DNA from: Chara braunii
Lineage: Eukaryota; Streptophyta; Charophyceae; Charales; Characeae
Assembly: GCA_003427395.1 (NCBI GenBank)
Contig: BFEA01000538.1
Coordinates: 264,595-294,171 of the forward strand
Length of the DNA stretch: 29,577 bases
Direction: 5' to 3'
The notes beneath the pieces were generated by a model. It was given only the letters and a program-made list of their open reading frames with translations. It was not told where the DNA came from and ran no database searches. Position numbers and translations under genes: made by a program. Positions 7,901 to 15,009 of the stretch are shown here, piece after piece (within the stretch, counting starts at the first letter, position 1; each line of letters begins with the position of its first letter).

Positions 7901-8752
7901 TCCCGTGCGCTGGGCGTAGCACAGGGCTGCCGCCGTCGACTCACTGACTAGTTGTACGTTTTTAAAACCTGCGATCTCGGCCGCCATTTTGGTCGCTGAT
8001 CGCTGCCTAGAGCAGTAGAGTGCCGGAACGGTAATGACTGCCGCGTCCAGCTCTTTGCAGTTGAAAAATGTCTCGGCATCACTCTTCATCTTCGCTAGAA
8101 ACATCCCTAGAACCTGCTCGGGCGCCAGGCGCCTCTTGCCGTCATCCTGCGTACAAGCCCCCGTTTCCTGCCTTTCCAAATTAGAGACCTCTTTCTGCGG
8201 CAGCTGCCTTTTATTTCTTCCCCTGACATGGTGCCCACGGTTGCTCATCAAAGAGGATAACACTTCAGTCTTCACCTCCAGCAACGCCTCGCCGAGTTCC
8301 CCTATAACGACGGTGAACGACCACCATTTCTTCTCCTCCTCACTGATCGATCCGTAATCCCGTCCGATAAGGCGTTTCACCTCGTAAAGTAGGTTCTCCG
8401 GCTTCTTCAGCACTTGTTTCTGTGCTTGTTCTCCCATCAAACGCTTCTTGTCCGTGAATGCGACAACAGATGGTCTCGAGCGTTTCCCGGACACGTCCGG
8501 TATGACCTGGACTTTCCCATCGCAATACAAGGCCACCCGGCAAGAAGAAGTACCGAGATCAATCCCTAACCAACGTTGCGCGTTAGCGTGGACCATCTGG
8601 TCGGAATCCGCCTCCAGCGAGGATGAGGACGTATGGAGATCATTCCCAAAGCTACTTGATTGCGAATGCCCCAGCTGTCCAGCCATTGTCTTTCTTCTCG
8701 CGCCTTCGCTTCCTGCCATTGCTTTCGTCACTCGCTTGATCGCTTGCATCAT
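1910..8752 (-). CDS. Hsp70-like protein fused to three tandem double pseudo-TPI modules (2280 aa)
   Basis: Seen: one uninterrupted ORF starting MMQAIKR, with an in-frame TAG two codons before the first ATG, so the start cannot lie further upstream without an intron. Domains by residue: Ser-rich N-terminus 1-60; Hsp70 ATPase domain about 60-490; remnant of the Hsp70 beta substrate-binding domain about 495-590; helical linker; then three repeated modules (603-1162, 1185-1690, 1708-2267). Each module is a helical segment followed by two TPI-like domains, A and B. Family knowledge: TPI isomerises dihydroxyacetone phosphate and glyceraldehyde-3-phosphate using Lys, His and Glu. These residues are replaced in all three A domains, and the Glu position is Arg in all three B domains. 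Inference: a non-enzymatic scaffold, sensor or chaperone-like protein, probably soluble, since no signal peptide or membrane segment is seen. Lack of introns over 6.8 kb is notable. I know of no described protein with this architecture. Confidence 0.88.
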   Translation of the reverse strand: MMQAIKRVTKAMAGSEGARRKTMAGQLGHSQSSSFGNDLHTSSSSLEADSDQMVHANAQRWLGIDLGTSSCRVALYCDGKVQVIPDVSGKRSRPSVVAFTDKKRLMGEQAQKQVLKKPENLLYEVKRLIGRDYGSISEEEKKWWSFTVVIGELGEALLEVKTEVLSSLMSNRGHHVRGRNKRQLPQKEVSNLERQETGACTQDDGKRRLAPEQVLGMFLAKMKSDAETFFNCKELDAAVITVPALYCSRQRSATKMAAEIAGFKNVQLVSESTAAALCYAQRTGLISLASHGVTPEAPTQRGTKMLVFALGGGSFEVALVTISGGLLTIDSVEGNPGLGGMDFDHKIMELILGGGPEPSRQDPAMRGNNLQGLKTASEKAKMDLSLFNDAQVEVESFSGDDVCKVIIRRLDFDEKSKSLLAQCMICVQGVLEETGTRISDVKEVVLVGGSARIASVIEMLGNYFGGEPKSHPYQDEAVVRGAALFADYSHQIEERHPLHVAYYNRRDGSYRPLRQCKRSARYNLPALDFWWKDSSCQLCLYLFEWRKDYKDYISAGKIVLQAEQYSVLPKLWIDRCGILCLDQRQASVDAVLHKAWQPSAEVVDNWKHFAEELAMYDKRVAEMGSARNEWMSYINEVDKRESSCPRWLWSTMSEWKHDIERWFCNEAAVGGNDMEQFAAQFKDFRGACQFAFGNLWERSLLGRNFLVVDCWESKDVDLCLENLKNRKPDLGNVVVSMPVRELWKIKYPNAQMRGISFAADSFSSGAHVDIVIESEIPYVVLSAGPVRSDDRGRLSSQSNKVLGEQVSKAVQAGLRVVLRVGRGDSRDRQNSNLSSELDEDKRYCEEQLRDVVGPIAPDWRNIVIAYGPPRHVSCTSLYPKVSAVLPQSHVLDTVQHIKKVIEELVNTEAADTTRILIGGSVAFEMWDALIKQDEIDGFLFDGGFRDPLLVDKLDHRHQERTGKVLLCRVADGNATLHQHTIERVSRDLIAGEEVVWITMENVVIEYQEVDGEDAVGFAAMPPVEGAIIKDDSPIIKDDSRKENDRRKVKIIIISDGHNREELEAVIKKQLLTWRKELKRADREGEGVVVEYRPALSLHTPCNLCADVETAHARIRRWILTNISPDMAQAVRIVCFLDELPPETHSEITKQPNVDGVSLRIDLPGNSLPNTVQNAECGIADTNRASNDWKKYITEVNKRRFSCPRWLLNIISEMEGDMEGCLGNKGVEIDQFLARFRAFQRACEYAFGHLWVRSLSERRVLVVDCWESNDVDECLKNLRLNQSRDSFDLVVCMPLKDPRKAKGIMADIERIEFAAPGLSPGVICYSATNRDISCVLLEAEPPDSGWNGMVREQVLLAVRAGHRVVLRLRRDDAQDETYELGEEKRRCEAQIRDVVGRIGQEWQKIVIAYVPPPLERGVAPLHHLVDIARHIRKVIRSLANEAADGTCVLIGGCTTPEMWDAVIRQNEIDGFLCEGGFRDPQLVAKLDQPCRERKGKVLLVSTESGDANLASHNIEWLREVSRELMPGEEVVLITVKYGGTENSRAVADEGHGSVDKSGKEGTVIEGDFRKGISRRKVKIIPIFSDGHLRDKLADSIVKQLSGWREELKRTNIDEHFIVEYRPALSENKHDDLCSAIETAHSRIRGWILTEISSQMAEAVRIVCHLDKLPPEVHREITKQPNVDGIALRLELAGSLRVNGPQLAERSPTKQWSMYIDEVEKQESSCPPWLWSIVSEWKRDIKQWLANGVEGGCIGIPESARRLSEFRRACENAFGSMWARSMSGRKFLVVDCWEAIDIDQCLQNLLASRGRDFCDVVISIPLKELRKTKERIAKLEGIQLAAPCLSPRAIFKTLSKSGIPYVLLEAGPAVMGSGDPKQLCSALNKIVGEQVSVAVKAGLQVVLRLGRDNSDDLEDSSEPFELSLEEEKSHCEAQLRDIVSRIGKDVGNIAIAYLPPPLAAEAATEAATEAATEAKAMRLPQCHVVETARHMRHVIKELVGAEVANATRILTGGCRKMEVDTWDALIHPQHKIDGFLFQAGLRDPLLFDKLLREAGPSTKIRQERKGKVLVCGGQDDNLTFSEYDVIWLSTITEKLMGEEDVVWITAKYVPTLAMSSENNMIREIHGSYALHLKEGHVMTDYRRDVEDTCKVKIVPIFGSHNKNRGTEQAESLSTQLSALRGKLAGGADSAEWAQLLLEYRPGDGVSSEHSLIEDVERAHVLMRRWVLSNLGSVAVQEVRIVCFLEEGLASDTRRQVAQLPNVDGVSLRLSDRQTISRAGLAA
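1952..3631 (-). repeat. Module 3: helical segment + TPI-like A3 + TPI-like B3 (residues 1708-2267)
   Basis: Helical segment with SSCPPWLWSIVSEWKRDIK and RRACENAFGSMW. A3 (1783-2050): FLVVDCWEA, PYVLLEAGP, IAIAYLPPP, an EAAT-repeat insertion, ILTGGCRK and KIDGFLFQAG. B3 (2064-2267): GKVLVCGGQDDN, in which the TPI-like GG of strand 1 is still visible, then LLLEYRPGD, RAHVLMRRWVLSNL, RIVCFLEE and LPNVDGVSLRL, close to the protein's C-terminus. Catalytic positions: Lys to Glu1792, His to Ala1864, Glu to Leu1952 in A3; Glu to Arg2198 in B3. Confidence 0.8.
2838..2884 (-). repeat. 12-bp coding repeat (EAAT units) in TPI-like domain A3
   Basis: Nearly exact tandem 12-base units encode EAAT repeats (residues about 1957-1973). 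They extend the loop after the degenerate active-site Glu strand, where the A1 and A2 domains have different insertions. A slippage-made loop extension. Confidence 0.9.
3683..5200 (-). repeat. Module 2: helical segment + TPI-like A2 + TPI-like B2 (residues 1185-1690)
   Basis: Same order as module 1. Helical segment with SCPRWLLNIISEM and ACEYAFGHLW. A2 (1258-1488): VLVVDCWES, CVLLEAEP at the TPI His/Glu loop, IVIAYVPPP at the Glu loop, VLIGGCTTPEMWDA and EIDGFLCEGG. B2 (1494-1690): GKVLLVSTES, FIVEYRPALS, AHSRIRGWILTEISSQMAEA and KQPNVDGIAL. Catalytic positions: Lys to Glu1266, His to Ala1338, Glu to Val1409 in A2; Glu to Arg1620 in B2. Confidence 0.8.
5267..6946 (-). repeat. Module 1: helical segment + TPI-like A1 + TPI-like B1 (residues 603-1162)
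   Basis: Helical segment with the signature SSCPRWLWSTMSEWK (642-656) and ACQFAFGNLW. TPI-like A1, 703-957: FLVVDCWE (first strand; GNWK in TPI), AADSFSSGA (755-766; AAQN..GAFTGE in TPI), PYVVLSAGP (777-785; VVLGHSE in TPI), VVLRVG, IVIAYGPP (862-869; VLAYEPV in TPI), ILIGGSV (915-921; IIYGGSV in TPI) and DEIDGFLFDGG. B1, 961-1162: GKVLLC first strand, short middle, then VVVEYRPAL and a C-terminal part AHARIRRWIL..RIVCFLD..QPNVDGVSL that follows the last third of TPI closely. GGSV, a phosphate-binding loop, survives in A1 but not in B1. Confidence 0.8.
5635..5676 (-). repeat. Exact 21-bp tandem duplication inside domain B1
   Basis: Two identical 21-base copies (5635-5655, 5656-5676) encode the repeated heptapeptide IIKDDSP / IIKDDSR at residues 1027-1040. 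The exact match implies a recent in-frame slippage event in the variable acidic linker of domain B1. Confidence 0.95.
6983..8575 (-). other. Hsp70-like region of the fusion (residues 60-590)
   Basis: Hsp70 signatures are readable: GIDLGTSS (63-70), KRLIGR (126-131), SESTAAALCYA (270-280), LVFALGGGSFEVAL (306-319) and VVLVGGSARI (444-453). In Hsp70 the motif FDLGGGTFD carries two Mg/ATP-site aspartates; here they are Ala309 and Glu316, and the phosphate-loop Thr is Ser314. The first Asp (65), the Lys (126) and the Glu (271) are kept. An insertion of about 40 residues lies around 160-205. After the ATPase domain, residues 538-586 still resemble the Hsp70 substrate-binding sandwich (LYLFEWRKDYKDY, then LWIDRCGILCL, compare VYEGER..K and FDIDANGIL), but strongly degraded. 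ATP binding may persist; normal hydrolysis is doubtful. Confidence 0.85.
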
Positions 8753-9160
8753 GGTCTACTGAAGTATTTGCCAATTCAGAATCCGTTCCTTTGCAAGCTG
8801 CTACAGGTCCTTTCTTTGCCAACTGCGAGCACAACTCGGATCTTACTCCTAATTCCCGTCCCTCGCTCTCAGTTCCCCCTCTCCGTTTCATATCCTCGGT
8901 CCGGGAAAATACGGCCCCAGTAAGGCACTGCCCACGGTGATTAATGCTGACTATACTCTAATTCTTCTACCTGTTCACTTCCCTCCTCCCAGTACTCCAT
9001 CTCCTGCTCCAACAGAGGAAAGGAAAAGACAAAAAACACTGGTCCACTACCTTTTGCTAAGAACAACTCTACCGCTCGTGTCATGTACCGCCACATAGTT
9101 CACACTGCTTCCGTGGTCCTCCCGATGCTTCTACTTTGAGCATTGCCTCCTCTCTCTAAA
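8753..9160 (-). other. 5' flank / probable leader of the Hsp70-TPI gene
   Basis: No gene reads here in its own right. If transcription starts at the TATA boxes in the 51-bp repeats, this is a leader of about 440-490 bases. It contains an upstream ATG at 8889-8891 that opens a 79-codon frame running to 8652, overlapping the main start in another frame. That frame is rich in charged residues (for example GRKRRREKKD) and could be an inhibitory upstream ORF, or part of a spliced-out leader. Confidence 0.4.
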
Positions 9161-9313
9161 AGATAGTTTTGATCTCTACTCTCGAATCACTAACGTCGCT
9201 GTCGGCTGTTGAGATAGTTTTGATTTATACTCTCGAATCACTAACGTCGCTGTCGGCTGTTGAGATAGTTTTGATTTATACTCTCGAATCACTAACGTCG
9301 CTGTCGGCTGTTG
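9161..9313. repeat. 51-bp minisatellite, three copies
   Basis: Copies at 9161-9211, 9212-9262 and 9263-9313 are nearly identical. Copies 2 and 3 are the same where copy 1 has GATCTCTAC instead of GATTTATAC. The array lies 410-560 bases upstream of the start codon of the large minus-strand gene. Confidence 0.97.
9224..9280 (-). promoter_or_regulatory. Duplicated TATA boxes upstream of the Hsp70-TPI gene
   Basis: On the minus strand, repeat copies 2 and 3 each contain TATAAATC (TATAAA at 9229-9224 and 9280-9275), 51 bases apart. In copy 1 the site reads TAGAGATC and is lost. Orientation and distance suit the minus-strand gene. Predicted start sites would lie about 30 bases downstream, near 9195 and 9245. 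No heat-shock element array was recognised. Confidence 0.4.
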
Positions 9314-9756
9314 TCAGCTGATGTGCCGGAAGAGCCAGCCTCGACGTGTTCCCCCCATCTTCCTCTTTCTTCCTTCAACCTTGGAGCACAGGCTGACCAT
9401 CGAGAAAGCTCTGCGAATCACAGCAGCCGCTTCCCGCTTCAAGACGGCTGAAGGTGAATCGTTCTTCCAACCTGAACCAGGGACGTAATCAAGCCACCAA
9501 CGACACAATTAGTCGAGTCCAGCTGCAGTACCATGCAGGTTCTCTCCCACAATTCGGCTCCCTGCATACCGAATCGGAAACTCGACCGCAGCAGAAACGC
9601 ACATCGGGGAGCATGCACCATTGCAACACCAAGAATATCGACAGCGGCGGAAGCGGACCTGCGGTGACAAAACTGATCATTATCGTTGAAGCCATGGAGA
9701 CCAACCGCGCTGGGAGCGACAGGCGCTGAAAAATACATCAAGTTATCGACAGATCA
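9314..9756. other. No gene recognised
   Basis: Several short overlapping frames exist on both strands (64-100 codons), none with a recognisable motif or clear coding character. Confidence 0.6.
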
Positions 9757-9888
9757 TCTCTCTCTCTCTCTCTCTCTCTCCGTGTATATGTGTGTGTGTG
9801 CGTGCGTCTGTGTCTGTGTGCGTGTACGTGTCTGTGTGCGTGCGTGTGGCCTCGGGTGAAGAAAAAGAGGTCAGACCGTGAGCGTCTG

Positions 9889-9983
<95 letters not shown>

Positions 9984-9994
9984 NCACACGCACA

Positions 9995-10036
<42 letters not shown>

Positions 10037-10127
10037 CGCACACGTGCGCAAACACACACACACACACACTCGCACACATGCACACACACACAAAAACGCG
10101 GCGGACGGGGGCGAGAGAGAAAGCGAA

Positions 10128-10169
<42 letters not shown>

Positions 10170-10199
10170 GGAGAGAGAGGGAGAGAGAGAGAGAGCACT
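9757..10199. repeat. Compound microsatellite: CT, TG-rich, CT, CA, GA
   Basis: In order: (CT)n 9757-9780, a TG-rich run to about 9850, a unique segment, (CT)n about 9893-9936, (CA)n about 9937-10090 with one undetermined base at 9984, and (GA)n about 10126-10195. The CT and GA tracts are complementary and could pair across the CA tract. Long frames here on both strands come from the simple repeats. Confidence 0.97.
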
Positions 10200-10569
10200 C
10201 TCACGCCACCTTGTCTCCCAGCATTCATTGCTTCAAAATCAGCTCCCCGAATACGTACTCGTAAATATGCCTGGCGCAGTATCCTCCTCGACATGCCACT
10301 TCTGAAGCAATCCGTAATAAAACATTATCGCATTCGTCAAATACAGTGTAACTTGTTCTGGAGGCGAGGTTCCCCGTGCCGGCTGTGTTAAGGTGAAAGG
10401 ACTAGGCGGGAAGCCACACCGTGAGTAGGCCACGGCCATTCATCTGCGCTGTGCAATTCGTCCGTGAAGGTCATTCGCCGCTCCTCAGCGGATAGTGAAT
10501 GCAACGACGGTCCGCTTCACAACCAGCCACAGAACAGACCGATGCATTGGGGGTTCAACAACGTGGGGC
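10200..10569. other. No gene recognised
   Basis: Unique-looking sequence between two repeat blocks. No convincing coding frame, RNA gene or regulatory site seen. Confidence 0.6.
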
Positions 10570-11340
10570 GTTGCTTGATTGATCAATCAACAACCGGTCA
10601 ATCAGTATCGTCCGACTGACTGATTCGTGAACTGATAGGTTGATTGACACTGTGATACATCGATTGATAATATTGTCGATTGACTGATTGATTAATTATT
10701 TGATCAATCGACAACAGGTCAATGAATAGCGTTCTACTTACTGACCCGCGGGTTGATAGGCTGATTAGTCAGATTAACTACATGGTTGATTGACTCATTG
10801 ATCCATTGATTCAATCATTTTTAATATGGTAGATTGATTGATTGTTACTTGATTGACTAATAAATTGAATGAATGATTGATCGACTGACAGATTTGGCAG
10901 ACTGATTGATTGATTACAATTTGATTCATTGATTTGATCGATTGGTGGACGGATTGATTGATCGATTTTCATATGTGGCTGATTGACTGATTAATTAATT
11001 GATTAGATCAATCAACTGATCCATTCATTGATGGATGGATGGATTGATGGATTGGATGATCGATGGATTTACTGATTGATGGATTGATGGACTGAATGAT
11101 CGATGAATTTACTGATTGATGGATTGATGGATTGGATAATCGATGGATTTGATTGATGGATTGATGGACTGATTGATTAAATGATTGTCTCTGATTGGTT
11201 AGTAATTCATTTATTCAGGGATTGATGGATTGATTAATTGATTCATTGATCGAGTGATTCATGTATTGACTGATTGGGTGATTGATCAAGTGATTGATGT
11301 ATTGACTGATTGGCTGATTGATCTATTGATTAATTTTTCA
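10570..11340. repeat. Degenerate TGAT/TTGAT satellite, about 0.77 kb
   Basis: Almost the whole stretch is made of variants of TGATTGAT, ATTGATGG and TGATCGAT, with few longer interruptions. It looks like an old expanded tetranucleotide array that has diverged by point changes, with short secondary amplifications. Stop codons are frequent and no long frame exists. Confidence 0.9.
11041..11157. repeat. 40-bp higher-order unit inside the TGAT satellite
   Basis: Three consecutive units begin GGATTGATGG and end GATTGAT, at 11041-11080, 11081-11120 and 11121-11157. The third lacks three bases. They show a later local duplication within the older array. Confidence 0.92.
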
Positions 11341-12300
11341 ATCCTTCGTTGGTTGAAAGTTAAATTGCTTTCCTGCTTGCTTCTGAAAATGGGAAAAGTT
11401 TAATTGTACACTTCTGAGGTCGATGAAAGGATCGAACAACGCAGGGAGAAGAGGAGGAAGGAGTAGCCGGAAAAGGGCCCGAGAAAAGCTCACAGGAGGA
11501 AGTTTCAATCAGTCAGGCAAGGAAAAGAGTCTACGGTCAATCAATGAAATTACACGGAGACGGATGAGTTTTCAACGAGATAAGATTCAAGAAAAAGTCA
11601 AAACCAAAAAGAAAAGAAAAAAACAATAAGAAAATACAACCGCATCTGAGTCGAGCAAGGAAAAAAGCAAGAGTGCGCATGGGCTAAGGGCTGAGGACCG
11701 GAACACAAGGGAATTTATCTATCACTCAATCCATTCATCAAAATAAATCAATACGCTTAAGATCGACGACATAAGTTAATCAGTTAGGCAAGAGGTATAG
11801 ACAGCTATGGATTCTGTTCGATTGCTTAATCGTCACCTCGAGATTTGGCGGAGCACGCTTGATACGCCTGAACGGAAAGTTAACGACTGCATGCGAGGAT
11901 GTGACCTAAAATAAATCCGAAAGGCCACGGCTTGCTCGTACCTGCTTATTGATACCGTCCTTGAGATACATGGCATCTGTATAGGTTTTCGAGAATAAGA
12001 ACAAAAACTAAAGAATGTCGACCAAAAAGGGTACCTAATTACATTTTTTTCTGAAAACAATTTCGACGACAAAGGGTACCTTCCCTTCATATCCAGAATA
12101 AAGAGTGATCGGAAAGAGCGGGAAACCGGAACAGTCCATGCTCCCACCCATCCTTGGTTGGTTCTCAACTCGTCTCTGGCGGCAGTGTTCTCATCCGAGA
12201 ATCAGAGTCAAACAGGTGTGTGACGCGCCAGGAAACGGCCCTAGAATGTCGGGGGCGAGATCTGCGACGGCAGAGGTGGATTAGCTGCGGACGTACGGTT
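11341..12300. other. No gene recognised
   Basis: Contains a short Lys/Arg-rich plus-strand frame (11423-11629) and a 111-codon minus-strand frame (11833-12168). Neither shows motifs I recognise. The first half is A- and purine-rich. Confidence 0.6.
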
Positions 12301-12334
12301 GTATGTGTGTGTGTGTGTGCGCGCGCGCGCGCGC

Positions 12335-12372
<38 letters not shown>

Positions 12373-12438
12373 CCGCGCGCGCGTNNNNNNNNNNNNNNNN
12401 NNNNNNNNNNNNNNNNNNNNNTGTGTGTGTGTGTGTGC

Positions 12439-12505
<67 letters not shown>
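12301..12505. repeat. Compound GT/GC/GA microsatellite with a 37-base assembly gap
   Basis: GT and GC alternating tracts (12301-12384), 37 undetermined bases (12385-12421), more GT, then GA from about 12459 to 12505. The alternating purine-pyrimidine GC/GT runs are of the kind able to adopt Z-DNA. The true array length is unknown because of the gap. Confidence 0.95.
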
Positions 12506-12508
<3 letters not shown>

Positions 12509-15009
12509 AGACGAAAGTTCTGGAATATTCGTGTAGTGGAAAACCAATCTAAAGAGAGATTTGAGTGCTTACCTCAGGGGAGATGATAATATACGACGAG
12601 TTCGACTGTCGAACTGACGACCCAATCCAGCGGCTATAGTGATGTTGATGCCAGCGCATCATCGAGAAAGGAGCGTGAGGATTGCTCACGCAGAAGCCCA
12701 GAGCTGATGAACGCAGGCACAGCGAGGCCGCTGCAAGAGGGTTTTCTCCAGAAACCGCGCTTACTATTTTCGGTGCGAACATTGCGTAGCATTATGGGAC
12801 GCCTTTTCTACCCCTCTATTGGTTCACACCATTTCGAAATTAATAAAGGCTCAAATAAGGGCAAGGCCACTAGGCCATTTCCTATTGGGCCAGCATTTTG
12901 GAGGGAAGAATCGTTTTCTACCTAAAGGACAGAGCCCACTGAAGTGCAGGGCACTTACCGTGGGTCCATTCCCTGGGATAGGTGTTGGGCCAACTCGGTA
13001 GAAAGCACGGGACCATTACCTCCACGAACTTGAGTAGCCCCAGAATTTACTATTTGAAGTAAAGACCCCGGGACACTCATAGCACTTTCCATTTGCGCAT
13101 TTCCTAGCGGCGGCGGCGGAGGCTCCGCAAGCATCCCTGCGCAAGAGAAAGAGGCATGTCAGCAACATCGTGAGATTCTTTTCGTTTCACACGGCTTTCG
13201 CCAGCGTTCTTTCAAGGGCTGTTGAGGTATGTTCTTCTGACTTTGGTGAACCTGGTCGTGATCTCGGCAAACCTTCTGCTGGTGTCTCGAGGAACTACGG
13301 ACGACTATCTGGGTGAGAGTTTCTGTCGGGCCTTCTTCCTCTACCTCTTCGTGAGTTTCTTGGGAAGTCGCTCCATTATCGCTCCGCTCTGAGAGAAGGC
13401 TATGATGAGTCAAGTAGAGTACCCAGATGAACCTGGTTATGTATTGGGGACAAATCTGATTGAGCTGGAGGTTGGATTGGAATTCTTTCTTCCACGAAGG
13501 TACGGACGAACGAGGGAGGTAGGGGAGCGTGGAAGGAAAGGGTGAATAGCTACTGAGGCTAGAGGGCAAGGAACGAGTACGGGTCTGAATCAAATTTGGA
13601 AGGAGTGAACCTGGCAGGGAATCGGGAAGTATTCAGGACGAAACTGCCTAGGAATCGAAGTATTTGTTTGCGTGTTCGTTGTTGAATTCAGGAAATGACT
13701 TGAGTATCCTCTTCGAGGGAATGAAACCGCTGAACGAGAGAACATAAGTGAGATTAGGATGGAATTGCCATAGCTCGAAGTGAATCTGACGGAGGTGGTT
13801 GAATTGAAGGAGTGATAGGGCTAAGTGGTATCGAAGGCTGAGGTAATCGATCTTCGTAGATGCTCGCCTAGTTCGCAGTAAGGACTCGGAGTGATAGGAA
13901 ATCGGGATTGTTTGGCCAGGGAACATCACGGGGTAACTAGGAATTAGGACGAGATGAGCGCACCAGTTTGAGGAATTCTGTACTCGAAGCGGGATTTGAA
14001 ATTCAGCAGTAAAATAAGGTTCGGTTTAATTTGGGATCGATTGGGCAACCATTGGTTCTGGGTGAAGAAGCAAGGAACAGTGCAATTTGACTTTCAATGC
14101 GTCGAAGAGGGTGGGGCTGAAGGGAGACTAGGATTCTAGCCTGGTGGAAAGAAGGGAGTAAGAGAGGAAGAGGAGGGAGGAAGGAAGGTAAGGGAAGGGA
14201 AGAGAGGAAGCTTACAAGGAGAGGAGGGAAGAAGGTATTTTAGGTAAGGAACTTCCTTTGAGGAAAGGAATATTATCGAAATTTAAGAGTCGAATTAATA
14301 GGCAGAGGACTGGACGACGATAAGGGGAAGCATTTCGAGATAAGGATTTGATCGGTTAAGAAAAGGGGAAAAAAAAAAAAAAAAAAAAAAAAAGGAGAGG
14401 GAAGGAAAAAGAGTCGTCTTGGTGCTTGAGAACTAACTTAATCGAGAACAGTCGGTTCAGCCAAGGTAGGAATAGTACGGAGGGAGACGGACCCGACCGA
14501 TATTGACTTAAGAAGGAGGGAGGGAAAACTTGGGTCTCAGCCATAATTCAGAACATTAGATAATAGCAGTAGGCTAAAAAAAAAAAAAAAAAAAAAAAAA
14601 AGAAATTGGTCGAGAATTGTCAATTCAAAAGATCGGACTTAGGATTGAATTACAAGTTACTCGGGTTTCTCGACTAAGGTTAATGAGATAGTGAAGAGAA
14701 GAAGCTATTGGCAGCATTAGTGAGCAGCAAGAGGAGCTTAATCTCAGGACGGGCGTTGGAACTAGTAATTTCTCAGAAAAAGACCAGCGCCAAACTGAGC
14801 ATAATCTTGAGCATCGATGCGGGAAGGCGCCTGAAAAAATAGCTGAGATCCGGCTCTCCTAGGAAGAGGGAGGGAAGGAAGGAGGAGGGGGGAGCGGACG
14901 GAAGAAAGGAGGAGGGGGGAACGGACGGAAGGGAGGAGAAGGGAAAGGAGTGAAGGTCTAATAGGGCTCTTCGACGAGAGCAGCGGTAGCAATTCGGAAC
15001 TTGAAACCG
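12506..15009. other. Gene-poor, purine-rich DNA with poly-A tracts
   Basis: No gene recognised. The minus-strand frames (for example 144 codons at 13159-13593) have no known motifs. Poly-A tracts at 14369-14393 and 14576-14601 could be retroposon tails. A 27-bp purine-rich unit is tandemly duplicated at 14881-14934. From about 14100 the plus strand is strongly GA-rich. Confidence 0.55.

Noticed and set aside
9161-9313. CRISPR-like array
   Set aside because: The units are contiguous 51-bp tandem copies without unique spacers, in a eukaryotic context.
9743-10305. Long overlapping frames on both strands (up to 183 codons)
   Set aside because: They are translations of CT, CA and GA microsatellites and have no real protein composition.
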